Source: RI-92 sp037384645 (GTDB lineage Bacteria; Pseudomonadota; Gammaproteobacteria; UBA6429; Thiohalophilaceae). Taken from it: a stretch of 64,000 nt of DNA. Position 1 is the first letter of the stretch. The number at the start of each line of letters is the position of its first letter. The DNA lies in assembly GCA_037384645.1 (NCBI GenBank), contig JARRNT010000041.1, positions 4,918 through 68,917 on the forward strand, given 5' to 3'. This document shows, piece by piece, positions 1 to 7,825 of this stretch. Under the pieces are notes generated by a model that saw nothing but the letters and a program-made list of their open reading frames with translations, did not search any database and was not told the origin of the DNA. The position numbers and the translations under genes are program-made.

Positions 1-64
1 GCTTCCCGCGTTCATTGGCTATAGCGCGTGAAGCGTAACATATCACGCTGTCGTCCTGGCTAAC

Positions 65-1345
65 TCAGCCGGCCAACGCGGCAAAAAGCAATATCAGCAG
101 GACAAAGACCGTCACGGCAAACGCCCAGACCCCACCAGGGATGACCGGTTTGTGCCCTCCGCTGGCAGTAAGCGCCCGTCCCAGGTTTTTGAGCATTGTA
201 ACATTAGCCTGAGTCCCGACCGTCAGCTTACTCCAGACAGTGGCACGCCGGAGGACGCTCAGCCAGGCTAGCAGGCGCTCGGGCAAACAGTGCCCGGTCT
301 GGGCAGACAGTGTGTCACCGGCCTGAGCACGATTGCGACGTAGACTTGGCAACAGAAGCAGGCAACTCGCAATCCCCATGATGGCCAGATACGGAGACAC
401 AAACGGCGCATAGCTGCGCCACGCCGATGGCTGTATCAGAGTATGGCCGAACAGGAAAAAGAACAGGCCGATCAGGCAGAGCATGCCCCAGCCGGCCGCG
501 CCGACCCTGGCCCGAAGCCATTTGACACTGGCAGATACGAGCATGAGCGCGCCCAGGACCTGAAGCACGTAACCTGCCGTTGCGGCCGTCACCATTTCGA
601 CCGGCAACCAGCGAACGGTACCGAGCATGGCCATGGCCACAGGGACCGCCGCCAGCAATATCCGTGGCAAGGGGGATACTGTCCGCAATGCCGCCGTTAA
701 CCAGATATGCGCCGGCCATAACCCCGCCTTCACGATAAAACCGGCGAGCACCATGGCCAGATAAAGCGGGAGTGTGGACGAATCGGCCATGGCCTGCTGC
801 ACGGCAGCATACTGCAAGTTGTTTGACGCGCCGGCAGCAAGCAGCAAGGCTTCAAACAAGGCCAAATCGCCGACAATCAATGCCACCACATAACAGCGTG
901 CGGTATTTTTCGCCGCAGCCTCATCTTTTGCCAGCATCAGCCCGTAAAAGCTGTAACCCATGAGCGTGGCAAACACGAAAAACCCCACAAGATCAGCGGC
1001 GAGCAAGGTCCCGAGATTGCCCGCCAGGGTCAGCAGAAAAAACGTGGTAGCGCGTGACGAGTTCGCCCCCTGCGCAAAGATTTTGAATTGCGCGGCGGCA
1101 ATCCACCAAACAACGATAAACATCGCCAGCAACCAGCGCAGATCCGCACTCAGGGCCAGTCCGCTGCCGAACAACAGCCAGGGTAACTTCAGTGCGGTCG
1201 TCGTCGGCAACAAGAACAGAACCAGCACGGGCAGAAGCGCCAACTGACGCGGCCAGGGCAGACGGCGATGCAGTGCCGGGATACTCAGCAGCAACGGCCA
1301 CAACACCACCAGCCACAACACCATGCCCGCAGCTGTCACCGTCAT
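65..1345 (-). CDS. divergent third antiporter-like (NuoL/M/N family) subunit of the Mrp-type operon
   Basis: This is a polytopic membrane protein of about 426 residues, the last gene of the Mrp-type operon. The start at 1345 is chosen because its ATG overlaps the preceding stop as ATGA. It aligns loosely with proton-pumping NuoL/M/N and MnhA/D subunits: a central VKAGLWPAHIWL segment matches the conserved VK.A..PLH.WL helix and keeps its lysine. The helix that normally carries the essential glutamate (FWEL-like) reads FFVFATLMGYSFYGL and has no acidic residue. The second conserved lysine region (HA..VKAG) is also unrecognisable. It is shorter than its two paralogues upstream (499 and 490 residues). 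I infer a structural or specialised subunit that may not itself translocate protons. Membership of the superfamily is likely; the exact role is unknown. Confidence 0.72.
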   Translation of the reverse strand: MTVTAAGMVLWLVVLWPLLLSIPALHRRLPWPRQLALLPVLVLFLLPTTTALKLPWLLFGSGLALSADLRWLLAMFIVVWWIAAAQFKIFAQGANSSRATTFFLLTLAGNLGTLLAADLVGFFVFATLMGYSFYGLMLAKDEAAAKNTARCYVVALIVGDLALFEALLLAAGASNNLQYAAVQQAMADSSTLPLYLAMVLAGFIVKAGLWPAHIWLTAALRTVSPLPRILLAAVPVAMAMLGTVRWLPVEMVTAATAGYVLQVLGALMLVSASVKWLRARVGAAGWGMLCLIGLFFFLFGHTLIQPSAWRSYAPFVSPYLAIMGIASCLLLLPSLRRNRAQAGDTLSAQTGHCLPERLLAWLSVLRRATVWSKLTVGTQANVTMLKNLGRALTASGGHKPVIPGGVWAFAVTVFVLLILLFAALAG

Positions 1346-2841
1346 GGCTGATAAAACTCCCTTTGCGCGATGAGACGTGCCCAGTCCAGCGGACTGAATG
1401 GCGCCGAGGCCAGCAGACCAACGGCAACAGCGATCACAGCGGTAATCACCGGCGGTAACAACAACGCCCATGCCGTTTCCTTGTGACCGAAGTCGTGCTC
1501 TGCCGGCCAGTGGTCGGGCGGTGCGCGAAACCACGCGGCATGCAGGATCGGCAGAAAGTACATGGCATTGAGCAGACTGCTCAGGGCGAGGACGATCACG
1601 ACCCAGCCCTGGCCGGCCTGCAACGCCCCCAGGCCCAGATACCACTTGCTGACAAATCCGGCGACCGGCGGCGCACCGATCATACCGAACGCGCCGATGG
1701 TAAACGCCGTCATGGTCCAGGGCATGCGCCGACCGACACCATGCATTTCACTGATTTTGTGGATGCCCAGGGTTTCCGCCAGATTTCCCGCGCAGAAGAA
1801 CAAGGTAATTTTCATCAGGCCCTGATGTACGAGATGCACAATCCCGCCAATGGAGGCGATGGGTCCGATAATCGCCACCCCCAGCGTGATATAGGACACC
1901 TGGCTCACAGTTGAAAACGCCAGTCGACGCTTGAGATCATTCTGGCTCAGGGCGCGCACCGAACCGTACAGGATCGTGAACGCGGCCAGCCATGCCAGTG
2001 GATTGATGACACCAAGATGGGCGGCGGCCTCCACGCCGAACACGTCATAGACGATCCGCACAATGCCGAACGCGCCGGCCTTGACGACGGCGACCGCATG
2101 CAGCAGCGCACTGACCGGCGCCGGGGCCACCATCGCCTTCGGCAGCCAGCCATGCAGTGGTACCAATGCAGCCTTCACCCCGAGTCCGGCGATAAACAGG
2201 GCGAAGATCACGATCAAGGCCGGGCGATGCGTGGCCAGCACCTGCTGGACAAACCCCTGCGGGGTGAATTCCAGGGTGCCGGTCAGGGTGTATAACCAGA
2301 CCGTCGCCAGTAACAGCAAGCCTCCGCCGAACATGGTATACACGAGATAACTGCGCCCGGCACGCCGTGCCTCTTCCGTGCCGCGATGTACCACCAGGGG
2401 ATAGGTGGACAGGGTCAGTAATTCATAAAACAGCAGAAACGTGATCAGATTACCGGCCAGCGCGACGCCCACGGTCGAGGTGACACACAGGCTGAAGAAG
2501 CCGAAAAACCGGCTGCGATGCGGCGAACCTTCCAGATAACCGACGGCATACACTGTGGTGACCAGCCACAGCAGACTGGACAGGGTGACAAACAACAATG
2601 ATAACGGTCCGGCGCGTAGTACCAGGTCCAGGTTCGGTAACAAGGCCAGACGGATTTCATAATGATGCTGGTGATAAACACCCCAGATCATCCACACCAC
2701 CAGCCCCAGTTTAATCACGGCGCCGGCCAGATTCAGGAATGTGCGCAGATACACCCGCTCTTCCGCCAGCGTAAAGATAACCAGGCCCGGCAATAGCGAG
2801 CTGGCCACCACCAGCAGCGGAATGGCGGCGTCCCAGTTCAT
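1342..2841 (-). CDS. Mrp/Mnh-type antiporter subunit D homologue (second copy)
   Basis: Integral membrane protein of about 499 residues from the NuoL/MnhD proton-translocating family. The start at 2841 overlaps the stop of the upstream paralogue (ATGA). The TM5 glutamate is present (LLFYELLTLSTYPLV), as are the lysine helix (GLGVKAALVPLHGWLPKA), the APAPVSALLHAVAVVKAG broken helix and the LKRRLAFSTVSQ segment. This distinguishes it from the degenerate third copy downstream. In Mrp complexes such subunits form half-channels coupling proton entry to cation efflux. It lacks the long C-terminal extension of full MnhA. The operon therefore builds its complex from several D-like subunits plus a separate DUF4040 protein instead of one large MnhA. 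Confidence 0.88.
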   Translation of the reverse strand: MNWDAAIPLLVVASSLLPGLVIFTLAEERVYLRTFLNLAGAVIKLGLVVWMIWGVYHQHHYEIRLALLPNLDLVLRAGPLSLLFVTLSSLLWLVTTVYAVGYLEGSPHRSRFFGFFSLCVTSTVGVALAGNLITFLLFYELLTLSTYPLVVHRGTEEARRAGRSYLVYTMFGGGLLLLATVWLYTLTGTLEFTPQGFVQQVLATHRPALIVIFALFIAGLGVKAALVPLHGWLPKAMVAPAPVSALLHAVAVVKAGAFGIVRIVYDVFGVEAAAHLGVINPLAWLAAFTILYGSVRALSQNDLKRRLAFSTVSQVSYITLGVAIIGPIASIGGIVHLVHQGLMKITLFFCAGNLAETLGIHKISEMHGVGRRMPWTMTAFTIGAFGMIGAPPVAGFVSKWYLGLGALQAGQGWVVIVLALSSLLNAMYFLPILHAAWFRAPPDHWPAEHDFGHKETAWALLLPPVITAVIAVAVGLLASAPFSPLDWARLIAQREFYQP

Positions 2842-4310
2842 CCGCTCACCTCGAAACCCACAGCCACCGCGCCCGTATTGATCAGATGGAGTAAGGGCAC
2901 GGCAACAAATCCCAACAGGATTGCCGCAAATGCCAGGCTTAACGCGGTCCATTCCATCGTCCTGGGTACCCTGTGCGCTTCATGCGTCACGCCGGCCTGG
3001 GTAAAGGCATGGCCCATGACTTTGAACACATACGCCGCCGCGAGCAGTCCGCCCACAAGGATGATGCCCACGATGTCCCAACGTCCCTGGCTGAGAGCGG
3101 CTTCCAGCAGCAGCCATTTGCCGATGAAACCCCCGCTCGGCGGTAACCCCATAATACTCACGCCAGCCAGTGCGAAGGCACCGGCCGTGATCGGCAAACG
3201 CTGTACCACACGATCTAAATCAGCGATGCGATCGTGATGGCCAAAGCGCAACAGATTGCCGGCCGTCATAAACATGGCCGCCTTGGCCAGGGCATGCGAC
3301 AACAACAGGTACAGCGCGGCGCGCCACACCGAGATACCCGTGCGCGCCAGCGGAAAGGCCAGGAACAAATACCCCAGCTGGGCCACCGTGGAATACGCGA
3401 TCAATAACTTGAGTCGGGGCTGACGCAAGGCCTGGACGGAACCCCAGAGGATGGCGGCCATGCCGAGCAGGCCGAGCAAATCGGCAACATGGCCACCCAT
3501 GGGACTGAAGATCGCCAGCCACAAACGCAGCAGAATATAAAAGGAGGCTTTGACCACCAGTGCCGACAACAGCGCACTGACAGGCGCCGGCGCACTGGCA
3601 TGCGCGGGGGGCAACCAGAAATGCAGGGGAAACAACGCGGTTTTGAGCAGCAGCCCGGTCACCATCAGGCCCAGCGCCGCCCAGGTCACCGGTGTGGAAT
3701 CCACCCGGGCGGCAAGCAGGGCGATATCCACCGTGCCATAAGCGTGATACAGCAGTGCCACGCCGAGCAAATAACTTAACGAACCCAACAGGGTCGCCAG
3801 CAAATAGCGCATGGCACCACTGACAGCAGGCCCGTCGCCGTTCAGAGAGGCCAGAGCCACCGCGGCGAGCCCCACCAGCTCGAGGGTGACATACAGATTG
3901 AAAATATCCGCGGCGAAAAACAGGGCATGTAATGCGCCCAGCAGCAACAGCCAGATCGGCCAGAAGCGCCGCGCCTGTTCCGACTTGAAATAGCCCACGG
4001 CATACAGGCTCACCCCCAGCCCCACGAGCGCCGTCGCCAACAATAACAACAGGCTGAGCCCGTCGGCATAAAGGTCGATGCCCAGCGGGGCGCCCCAACC
4101 ACCGACGGCGTGACGATAGCTGCCGTGAAAACGAAAATGTAATTGCCAGGCCAGAGCCGCCACCGCCAGCACATTGATGCTGGCCGTGGCCATACCCAGC
4201 GTCGGCGCGAGCCGCGGCCAGAGAAAGCACAGCATGCCCGCTACCAGTGGCAACAGGATCAGGACAATGGCCCACGGTATCGTTTGCAGTGCCGGTAACA
4301 TCGCGCTCAT
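2838..4310 (-). CDS. mnhD: Na+/H+ antiporter subunit D (MnhD/MrpD-like)
   Basis: A 490-residue polytopic protein of the NuoM/N-MrpD family that forms one of the proton channels of the Mrp complex in the inner membrane. Visible family marks are the TM5 glutamate in LYVTLELVGL, the lysine helix TGLLLKTALFPLHFWLPPA, the motif SAPAPVSALLSALVVKAS and the LLIAYSTVAQLGYL segment. The start at 4310 overlaps the mnhC stop by ATGA, and its own stop overlaps the next gene in the same way, so translation is probably coupled through the operon. Length and motifs fit an intact, active subunit. Confidence 0.9.
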   Translation of the reverse strand: MSAMLPALQTIPWAIVLILLPLVAGMLCFLWPRLAPTLGMATASINVLAVAALAWQLHFRFHGSYRHAVGGWGAPLGIDLYADGLSLLLLLATALVGLGVSLYAVGYFKSEQARRFWPIWLLLLGALHALFFAADIFNLYVTLELVGLAAVALASLNGDGPAVSGAMRYLLATLLGSLSYLLGVALLYHAYGTVDIALLAARVDSTPVTWAALGLMVTGLLLKTALFPLHFWLPPAHASAPAPVSALLSALVVKASFYILLRLWLAIFSPMGGHVADLLGLLGMAAILWGSVQALRQPRLKLLIAYSTVAQLGYLFLAFPLARTGISVWRAALYLLLSHALAKAAMFMTAGNLLRFGHHDRIADLDRVVQRLPITAGAFALAGVSIMGLPPSGGFIGKWLLLEAALSQGRWDIVGIILVGGLLAAAYVFKVMGHAFTQAGVTHEAHRVPRTMEWTALSLAFAAILLGFVAVPLLHLINTGAVAVGFEVSG

Positions 4311-4615
4311 TCGTGCCAGTCATCCGGCAGGGTGGCCTGACCGCGTAAGGCAACCAGTTTCAGCAACAGGGTAAGGGCCAGCGCAGTGGCGGATACCGCC
4401 ACCACGATCCCCGTGATCACCATGGCATGCGGGACCGGATCCGGGCTGCCCTGCGCTGTGCGCCGGGCCATGGCGATCAGTACCAGGAATACCCCGCTGC
4501 CCATGATATTCAGCGCGAGGATTTTACGCAGGATATGCGCATGCACAATCAGCGCATACAGGCCGAGACAGAACAGACCCACGCCAACCAGGGCATACAT
4601 CAGCGCGACGCTCAT
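4307..4615 (-). CDS. mnhC: Na+/H+ antiporter subunit C (MnhC/NuoK-like)
   Basis: A small 102-residue, three-helix membrane protein homologous to MrpC and the NuoK subunit of complex I. The sequence LVGVGLFCLGLYALIVHAHILRKILALNIMGSGVFL has the typical NuoK/MrpC pattern of TM1, a short basic loop and TM2. The ATG at 4615 overlaps the mnhB stop, and the stop overlaps the mnhD start, so the order B-C-D is that of standard mrp operons. A soluble-facing C-terminal tail is short. Function, by family, is assembly with MrpD and contribution to the cation/proton path. Confidence 0.88.
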   Translation of the reverse strand: MSVALMYALVGVGLFCLGLYALIVHAHILRKILALNIMGSGVFLVLIAMARRTAQGSPDPVPHAMVITGIVVAVSATALALTLLLKLVALRGQATLPDDWHE

Positions 4616-5313
4616 TGGTATTCCTGATATGGCGGTTCACCGCCAAGAAATAAGGCCGTCAGGGTCACCGCGATGGAAAGTGTCGCCGCCGTCTCCAGCG
4701 CAAGGATAATGAGTCCCGCATGGCCTGGTGGCAATTGCAATAAATGCGACGTCAGCACGGCGGTGATGATGGCGATCAGCACAAACATCATGGGGCCGGC
4801 GATCAACACCAGGCGCCATAACCACGGCGGCAGTGCCAGGTAGGGGCGCCGCCCAGTCAACAGCAACAGCACACCCGCTGCACCCAAAACTGCCCCGGCC
4901 TGAAAGGCACCGCCGGGGGCATGGGCCCCGACCCACAGCAAATAGGCGGCAACCAGGATCAGCAAAGGCACCAGCAAGCGCACCATCGCATCCAGCACCG
5001 CACCCGTTGCCTCTTCCGCTTGTGTTGTCATCTCCCCTGACGTCCACACCCCCAGCAGCGCCAGCAATAATACGATCATCTCCAGCAAGGTATCGTAACC
5101 GCGAAAGTTGAGCAGAACGGCGGTTACCGGATTAGTCACGCCACTGAGATGTAATTGTGCCTGCACGATCTGGCTCAGGCCCGCTGCCTGCTGGGGCAGT
5201 GACAACACCACATAGCCCAGACCCGCCGCCAGCACGCTAACCGCTATCGCCACCAGTCGCCGCAACCAGGGTGCGGTGCCGGACTGTTCGACATTATGCA
5301 TCGGGTTGCTCAT
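4612..5313 (-). CDS. mnhB: Na+/H+ antiporter subunit B (MnhB-like)
   Basis: Membrane protein of about 233 residues with the MnhB signature region: LNFRGYDTLLEMIVLL, then HAPGGAFQAGAVLGAAGVLLLL. I start it at 5313 (MSNPM...). The open frame extends upstream to 5424, but that part overlaps the DUF4040 gene and is not hydrophobic or family-like. The N-terminal region carries one helix (residues about 25-45) that in other systems belongs to a separate MbhE-like domain, so this is the longer MnhB form. It lies 10 nt after the DUF4040 stop and overlaps mnhC by ATGA. Confidence 0.85.
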   Translation of the reverse strand: MSNPMHNVEQSGTAPWLRRLVAIAVSVLAAGLGYVVLSLPQQAAGLSQIVQAQLHLSGVTNPVTAVLLNFRGYDTLLEMIVLLLALLGVWTSGEMTTQAEEATGAVLDAMVRLLVPLLILVAAYLLWVGAHAPGGAFQAGAVLGAAGVLLLLTGRRPYLALPPWLWRLVLIAGPMMFVLIAIITAVLTSHLLQLPPGHAGLIILALETAATLSIAVTLTALFLGGEPPYQEYQ

Positions 5314-5323
5314 GTCATCGCTA

Positions 5324-5593
5324 TCAAGGTTTTTTGCGTTGCCCGTGTTTGAGCCGCGCGAATGCTGCCAGTAGCAGGGCACCGGTGAGACCGGCACCGA
5401 TCGCCGCTTCCGCCAGGGCCACATCCGGTGCCTGCAGTCGCACCCAGACCAGTGCCATCAGTAAGCCGAAGGCAATAAACAGGACAATGGCCTTGAACAG
5501 GTCGGGACAGGCCAGTGCCCGCCAGGCCAGCCACAACAGGCTACCACCCAGCAGTAGATCGAAGACCCAGGCGATCTGCGTCAGCGCTTCCAT
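5324..5593 (-). CDS. DUF4040 / MbhD-like antiporter subunit
   Basis: An 89-residue three-helix membrane protein. The segment APDVALAEAAIGAGLTGALLL matches the DUF4040 (MbhD) domain, which in MnhA-type systems is fused to the C-terminus of the large A subunit and in Mbh/Mrp systems of split type is a separate gene. The conserved acidic positions (D and E in PDVALAE) are present. The start at 5593 overlaps the end of mnhG by 13 nt. Its independence supports the view that this operon encodes a split-A type antiporter. Confidence 0.82.
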   Translation of the reverse strand: MEALTQIAWVFDLLLGGSLLWLAWRALACPDLFKAIVLFIAFGLLMALVWVRLQAPDVALAEAAIGAGLTGALLLAAFARLKHGQRKKP

Positions 5594-5880
5594 AGACGTA
5601 TCCCCTTTTGCAAGGCGGCGCGCGCCACCAGATGTGACACACTGGCACCGGCGAGCAGGACCAGAATCCAGATCAGCACCAGCTTGCCGGCCTCCGCCCA
5701 GGAACCGGCCTGCACCAGCAAGCCGGTTATGACGAGCCCCAGCCCAACGTTGTCGGCCTTGGTCAGCGCGTGCAGACGGGTGTAGACATCCGGAAACCGC
5801 AACAGGCCCAGCGTGCCCGCCAGAAAAAACAGGCCGCCGGCAAGCAATAACAAGGTGCTGATCATTTCACTCACGCTCAT
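5581..5880 (-). CDS. mnhG: Na+/H+ antiporter subunit G
   Basis: A 99-residue membrane protein with the MnhG pattern: FFLAGTLGLLRFPDVYTRLHALTKADNVGLGLVI. I start it at 5880 (MSVSEM), one base after the mnhF stop (TGACATG arrangement). The open frame upstream to 5922 is only overlap with mnhF. Three helices are expected. By family it is an accessory subunit needed for complex assembly. The order F-G is conserved as in canonical mrp operons. Confidence 0.88.
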   Translation of the reverse strand: MSVSEMISTLLLLAGGLFFLAGTLGLLRFPDVYTRLHALTKADNVGLGLVITGLLVQAGSWAEAGKLVLIWILVLLAGASVSHLVARAALQKGIRLWKR

Positions 5881-5881
5881 G

Positions 5882-6145
5882 TCACTGTTCCCGATCAGGC
5901 CAGGCCCGGCGGACAAAGGCAACCGCGGTCACCGCAGCCAGCAAGGCAAAGACCAGGGCCACATCACGCAGGGCCGGCTGGCCCATGACCTCTGCCAATA
6001 GCAACAGGATCGCCACGGCGGTGGTCCCGAACAGTTGTGCGGCCAGCATGCGGTCGGCCGGTGTTGGTCCGCGCAACACGCGCCACATGCCGGCCCCGAG
6101 ATTTAACAATAAAAACAGGGCGAGAATGAAATAAACTATCTGCAT
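5882..6145 (-). CDS. mnhF: Na+/H+ antiporter subunit F
   Basis: An 87-residue, three-helix membrane protein with the MnhF signature RGPTPADRMLAAQLFGT and the second-helix acidic region PALRDVALVFALLAAV. ATG at 6145 follows the stop of the universal stress protein gene by 5 nt, so the two are almost certainly on the same transcript. Role by family: subunit of the Mrp complex, implicated in substrate movement. The length is typical. Confidence 0.88.
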   Translation of the reverse strand: MQIVYFILALFLLLNLGAGMWRVLRGPTPADRMLAAQLFGTTAVAILLLLAEVMGQPALRDVALVFALLAAVTAVAFVRRAWPDREQ

Positions 6146-6150
6146 GCAGA

Positions 6151-7131
6151 TTACTCCGGTAACGTGACGGGCGTGATAAAACCCGGCGGTTTAAGCGCGA
6201 GCACCGAGCAGTCGATCTGGTTGAGGATCGTCTCTGCCGTATTACCCATGATAAAACCGGGAATGCCGGTACGCGCGACCGTGCCCATGACGAGCAGGTC
6301 CGCAGCCAGCGACTTCACCAGTACCGGGATTTCTCTGCGAGGCCGGCCCTTGATCAAATGATGCTGCGGTTTGAGGTAGTCCATGGCCTCAGCCCCCAGG
6401 GCAGTGGCCATCTCCTCCAGCAAACTATCCAGCCTGACAGCGTGCTGTTGCCGGACCTGTTCCACATAGGCGTCAAGCTTGTCTTCTGAAGTACGCAAAA
6501 ACACGCCACGCATGGCGCTTTCGCCGAAGGCCTCCCAGGCATGCACGATGTGTAACTCCGCAAGCTCGGCCAGTGCGAGGGAAGAGGCCATTTCCAGGAT
6601 CGAACGGTTGAGGGCATGCCGCGCCTGCAATTCTTCCGGCGGATAATTATCGGCAACGTCGACGGCAGCGAGAATGCGCCGGTAGGATCGGGTCTCGTCA
6701 GTTTTCACAAACCATAGCGGGCAGGGACACTTGCGCAGCAAATGCATATCATCACTGCTGAAAAGGCGATCAAACCAGTCCTGTGGTTCGGGTGATGCAA
6801 GCACCAGATCATGCCCTGACCGCATCACTTCCCGGATAATTTCCAGAAACGGTGTCCCGGTCAGAATTTTTGTTGTTATCGCAAGACCATCACGGTAAGG
6901 CTTGACCAGCTTGTCCAGTTCCAGCGCATACGCTTTGATTGCATTGTCCGCCAGCTCGGTCGAGGAAAAGGTATCTTGCGACAGGTCCGTTTCCAGACTA
7001 ATCGGTGAATGCACCGTGACCACAGAGAGACTGGCCTGGTTGGATTGTGCCAGCGCCACCGCGCGTTCCAATACGGGTTTATACGCATCATGAGGTTGGA
7101 CCACACAGAGGATGTTCCTGAATCGTTTCAT
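6151..7131 (-). CDS. tandem universal stress protein (UspE-like) inside the antiporter operon
   Basis: Soluble protein of about 326 residues with two Usp folds. The first begins MKRFRNILCVVQPHD and runs to about residue 145. The second begins YRRILAAVDVADN and ends near DLLVMGTVARTGIPGFIMGNTAETIL, the usual Usp nucleotide-binding signature (G-x2-G-x9-G(S/T)-like). I choose ATG 7131; a start at 7140 (MPEM) would overlap mnhE by 8 nt. An AGGAGG lies 11 nt before 7131. It sits between mnhE and mnhF, splitting the usual E-F-G run, which suggests co-regulation of a stress sensor or stabiliser with the antiporter. No function beyond general Usp stress tolerance can be read from the sequence. Confidence 0.85.
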   Translation of the reverse strand: MKRFRNILCVVQPHDAYKPVLERAVALAQSNQASLSVVTVHSPISLETDLSQDTFSSTELADNAIKAYALELDKLVKPYRDGLAITTKILTGTPFLEIIREVMRSGHDLVLASPEPQDWFDRLFSSDDMHLLRKCPCPLWFVKTDETRSYRRILAAVDVADNYPPEELQARHALNRSILEMASSLALAELAELHIVHAWEAFGESAMRGVFLRTSEDKLDAYVEQVRQQHAVRLDSLLEEMATALGAEAMDYLKPQHHLIKGRPRREIPVLVKSLAADLLVMGTVARTGIPGFIMGNTAETILNQIDCSVLALKPPGFITPVTLPE

Positions 7132-7132
7132 C

Positions 7133-7606
7133 TCAGGCATTCCCTCCTGCAGGTTGCAGAGATATTCTGAACATTCGCGCAATCCCTTGCTCCACCGCGG
7201 TGAGTTCCTGCATAAAATCCGTGCGGCGATCCAGCACATGTACCCTGAGAACGCGTGTACCAAGCTCCGCACCCAGCGTGCCCGGCAACAGCCCTACGGT
7301 ATTGGTCATCATTACTTGCGGCAGCCCTGGCGGCAATTGCAATTGATAATCCACCAGTTCCGGTTCGATAGACAGTTCACGTCTAAATACACGCCGCGCC
7401 ACATCCACGCCGCCCCTGAGTGACATGAACACAAAGAAAGGAATAAACCTGAAGAGCGCTAACCAGGAAAATGGGACAGGAGCTTGCAGTCTGATGCTGG
7501 CAACCACGGCGAGCACTACCGCCGGCAGACCGATCCACCAGGAAGCGGCTACGCCATTACTCAGCACATACCATATCAGAAGGAAAAACACTCCACGTGA
7601 TACCAT
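7133..7606 (-). CDS. mnhE: Na+/H+ antiporter subunit E
   Basis: A 157-residue protein, the first gene of the Mrp-type operon. It has two or three N-terminal helices followed by a cytoplasmic domain. The region RRELSIEPELVDYQL...TNTVGLLPGTLGAEL and the late VHVLDRR are typical of MnhE. The ATG at 7606 is preferred: AGGAGG stands 10 nt upstream. An in-frame TTG two codons earlier (7612) would sit only 4 nt from the AGGAGG. The operon promoter should lie between 7607 and 7825, where two inverted repeats occur. Confidence 0.88.
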   Translation of the reverse strand: MVSRGVFFLLIWYVLSNGVAASWWIGLPAVVLAVVASIRLQAPVPFSWLALFRFIPFFVFMSLRGGVDVARRVFRRELSIEPELVDYQLQLPPGLPQVMMTNTVGLLPGTLGAELGTRVLRVHVLDRRTDFMQELTAVEQGIARMFRISLQPAGGNA

Positions 7607-7738
7607 GGTCAAAACCCCTCCTAGGTAACAAAACCAGTGTATCCAACGTGATCCAGTATAAGGTGCCCTTTACTGGGAAGTCGAGCATGACGGTAACTGG
7701 AATATCCGCTATGCTAATATATTGCATGAGTTGTCATG

Positions 7739-7760
7739 GGAGATTCACACAGTGATCTCC
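7739..7760. promoter_or_regulatory. near-perfect inverted repeat upstream of the antiporter operon
   Basis: GGAGATTCAC and GTGATCTCC face each other across a 3-nt centre with a single extra base in the left arm. It lies in the 219-nt gap between the RND stop and the mnhE start, about 135 nt before mnhE. It could be an operator for the antiporter operon or a stem in the RND 3' end. No run of T follows on either strand, so a simple intrinsic terminator is unlikely. Confidence 0.4.
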
Positions 7761-7779
7761 GCGTCCCCCATAAATCCAT

Positions 7780-7809
7780 TGCACCACTAATTAATAGTGT
7801 ACTGGTGCA
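7780..7809. promoter_or_regulatory. nested AT-rich dyad (possible operator or RND transcript end)
   Basis: An outer pair TGCACCA/TGGTGCA (7780-7786 and 7803-7809) encloses an inner dyad CACTA-ATTAA-TAGTG (7785-7799). It is 17 nt downstream of the RND permease stop and about 175 nt upstream of mnhE. The compact AT-centred symmetry resembles a regulator-binding palindrome more than a terminator, because there is no T-tract. The regulator is unknown. Confidence 0.35.
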
Positions 7810-7825
7810 CTCTGGTGAATAGCAC

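Noticed and set aside
24..48. GCGTGA/TCACGC dyad at the window start, just past the end of the antiporter operon
   Set aside because: Only 6 bp, 11-nt loop and no T-run; not enough for a terminator call.
3220..4353. A 377-codon minus-strand frame overlapping mnhD
   Set aside because: It lies entirely across mnhD in another frame and has arginine/glycine-rich composition with no family features; it is a shadow of a high-GC gene.
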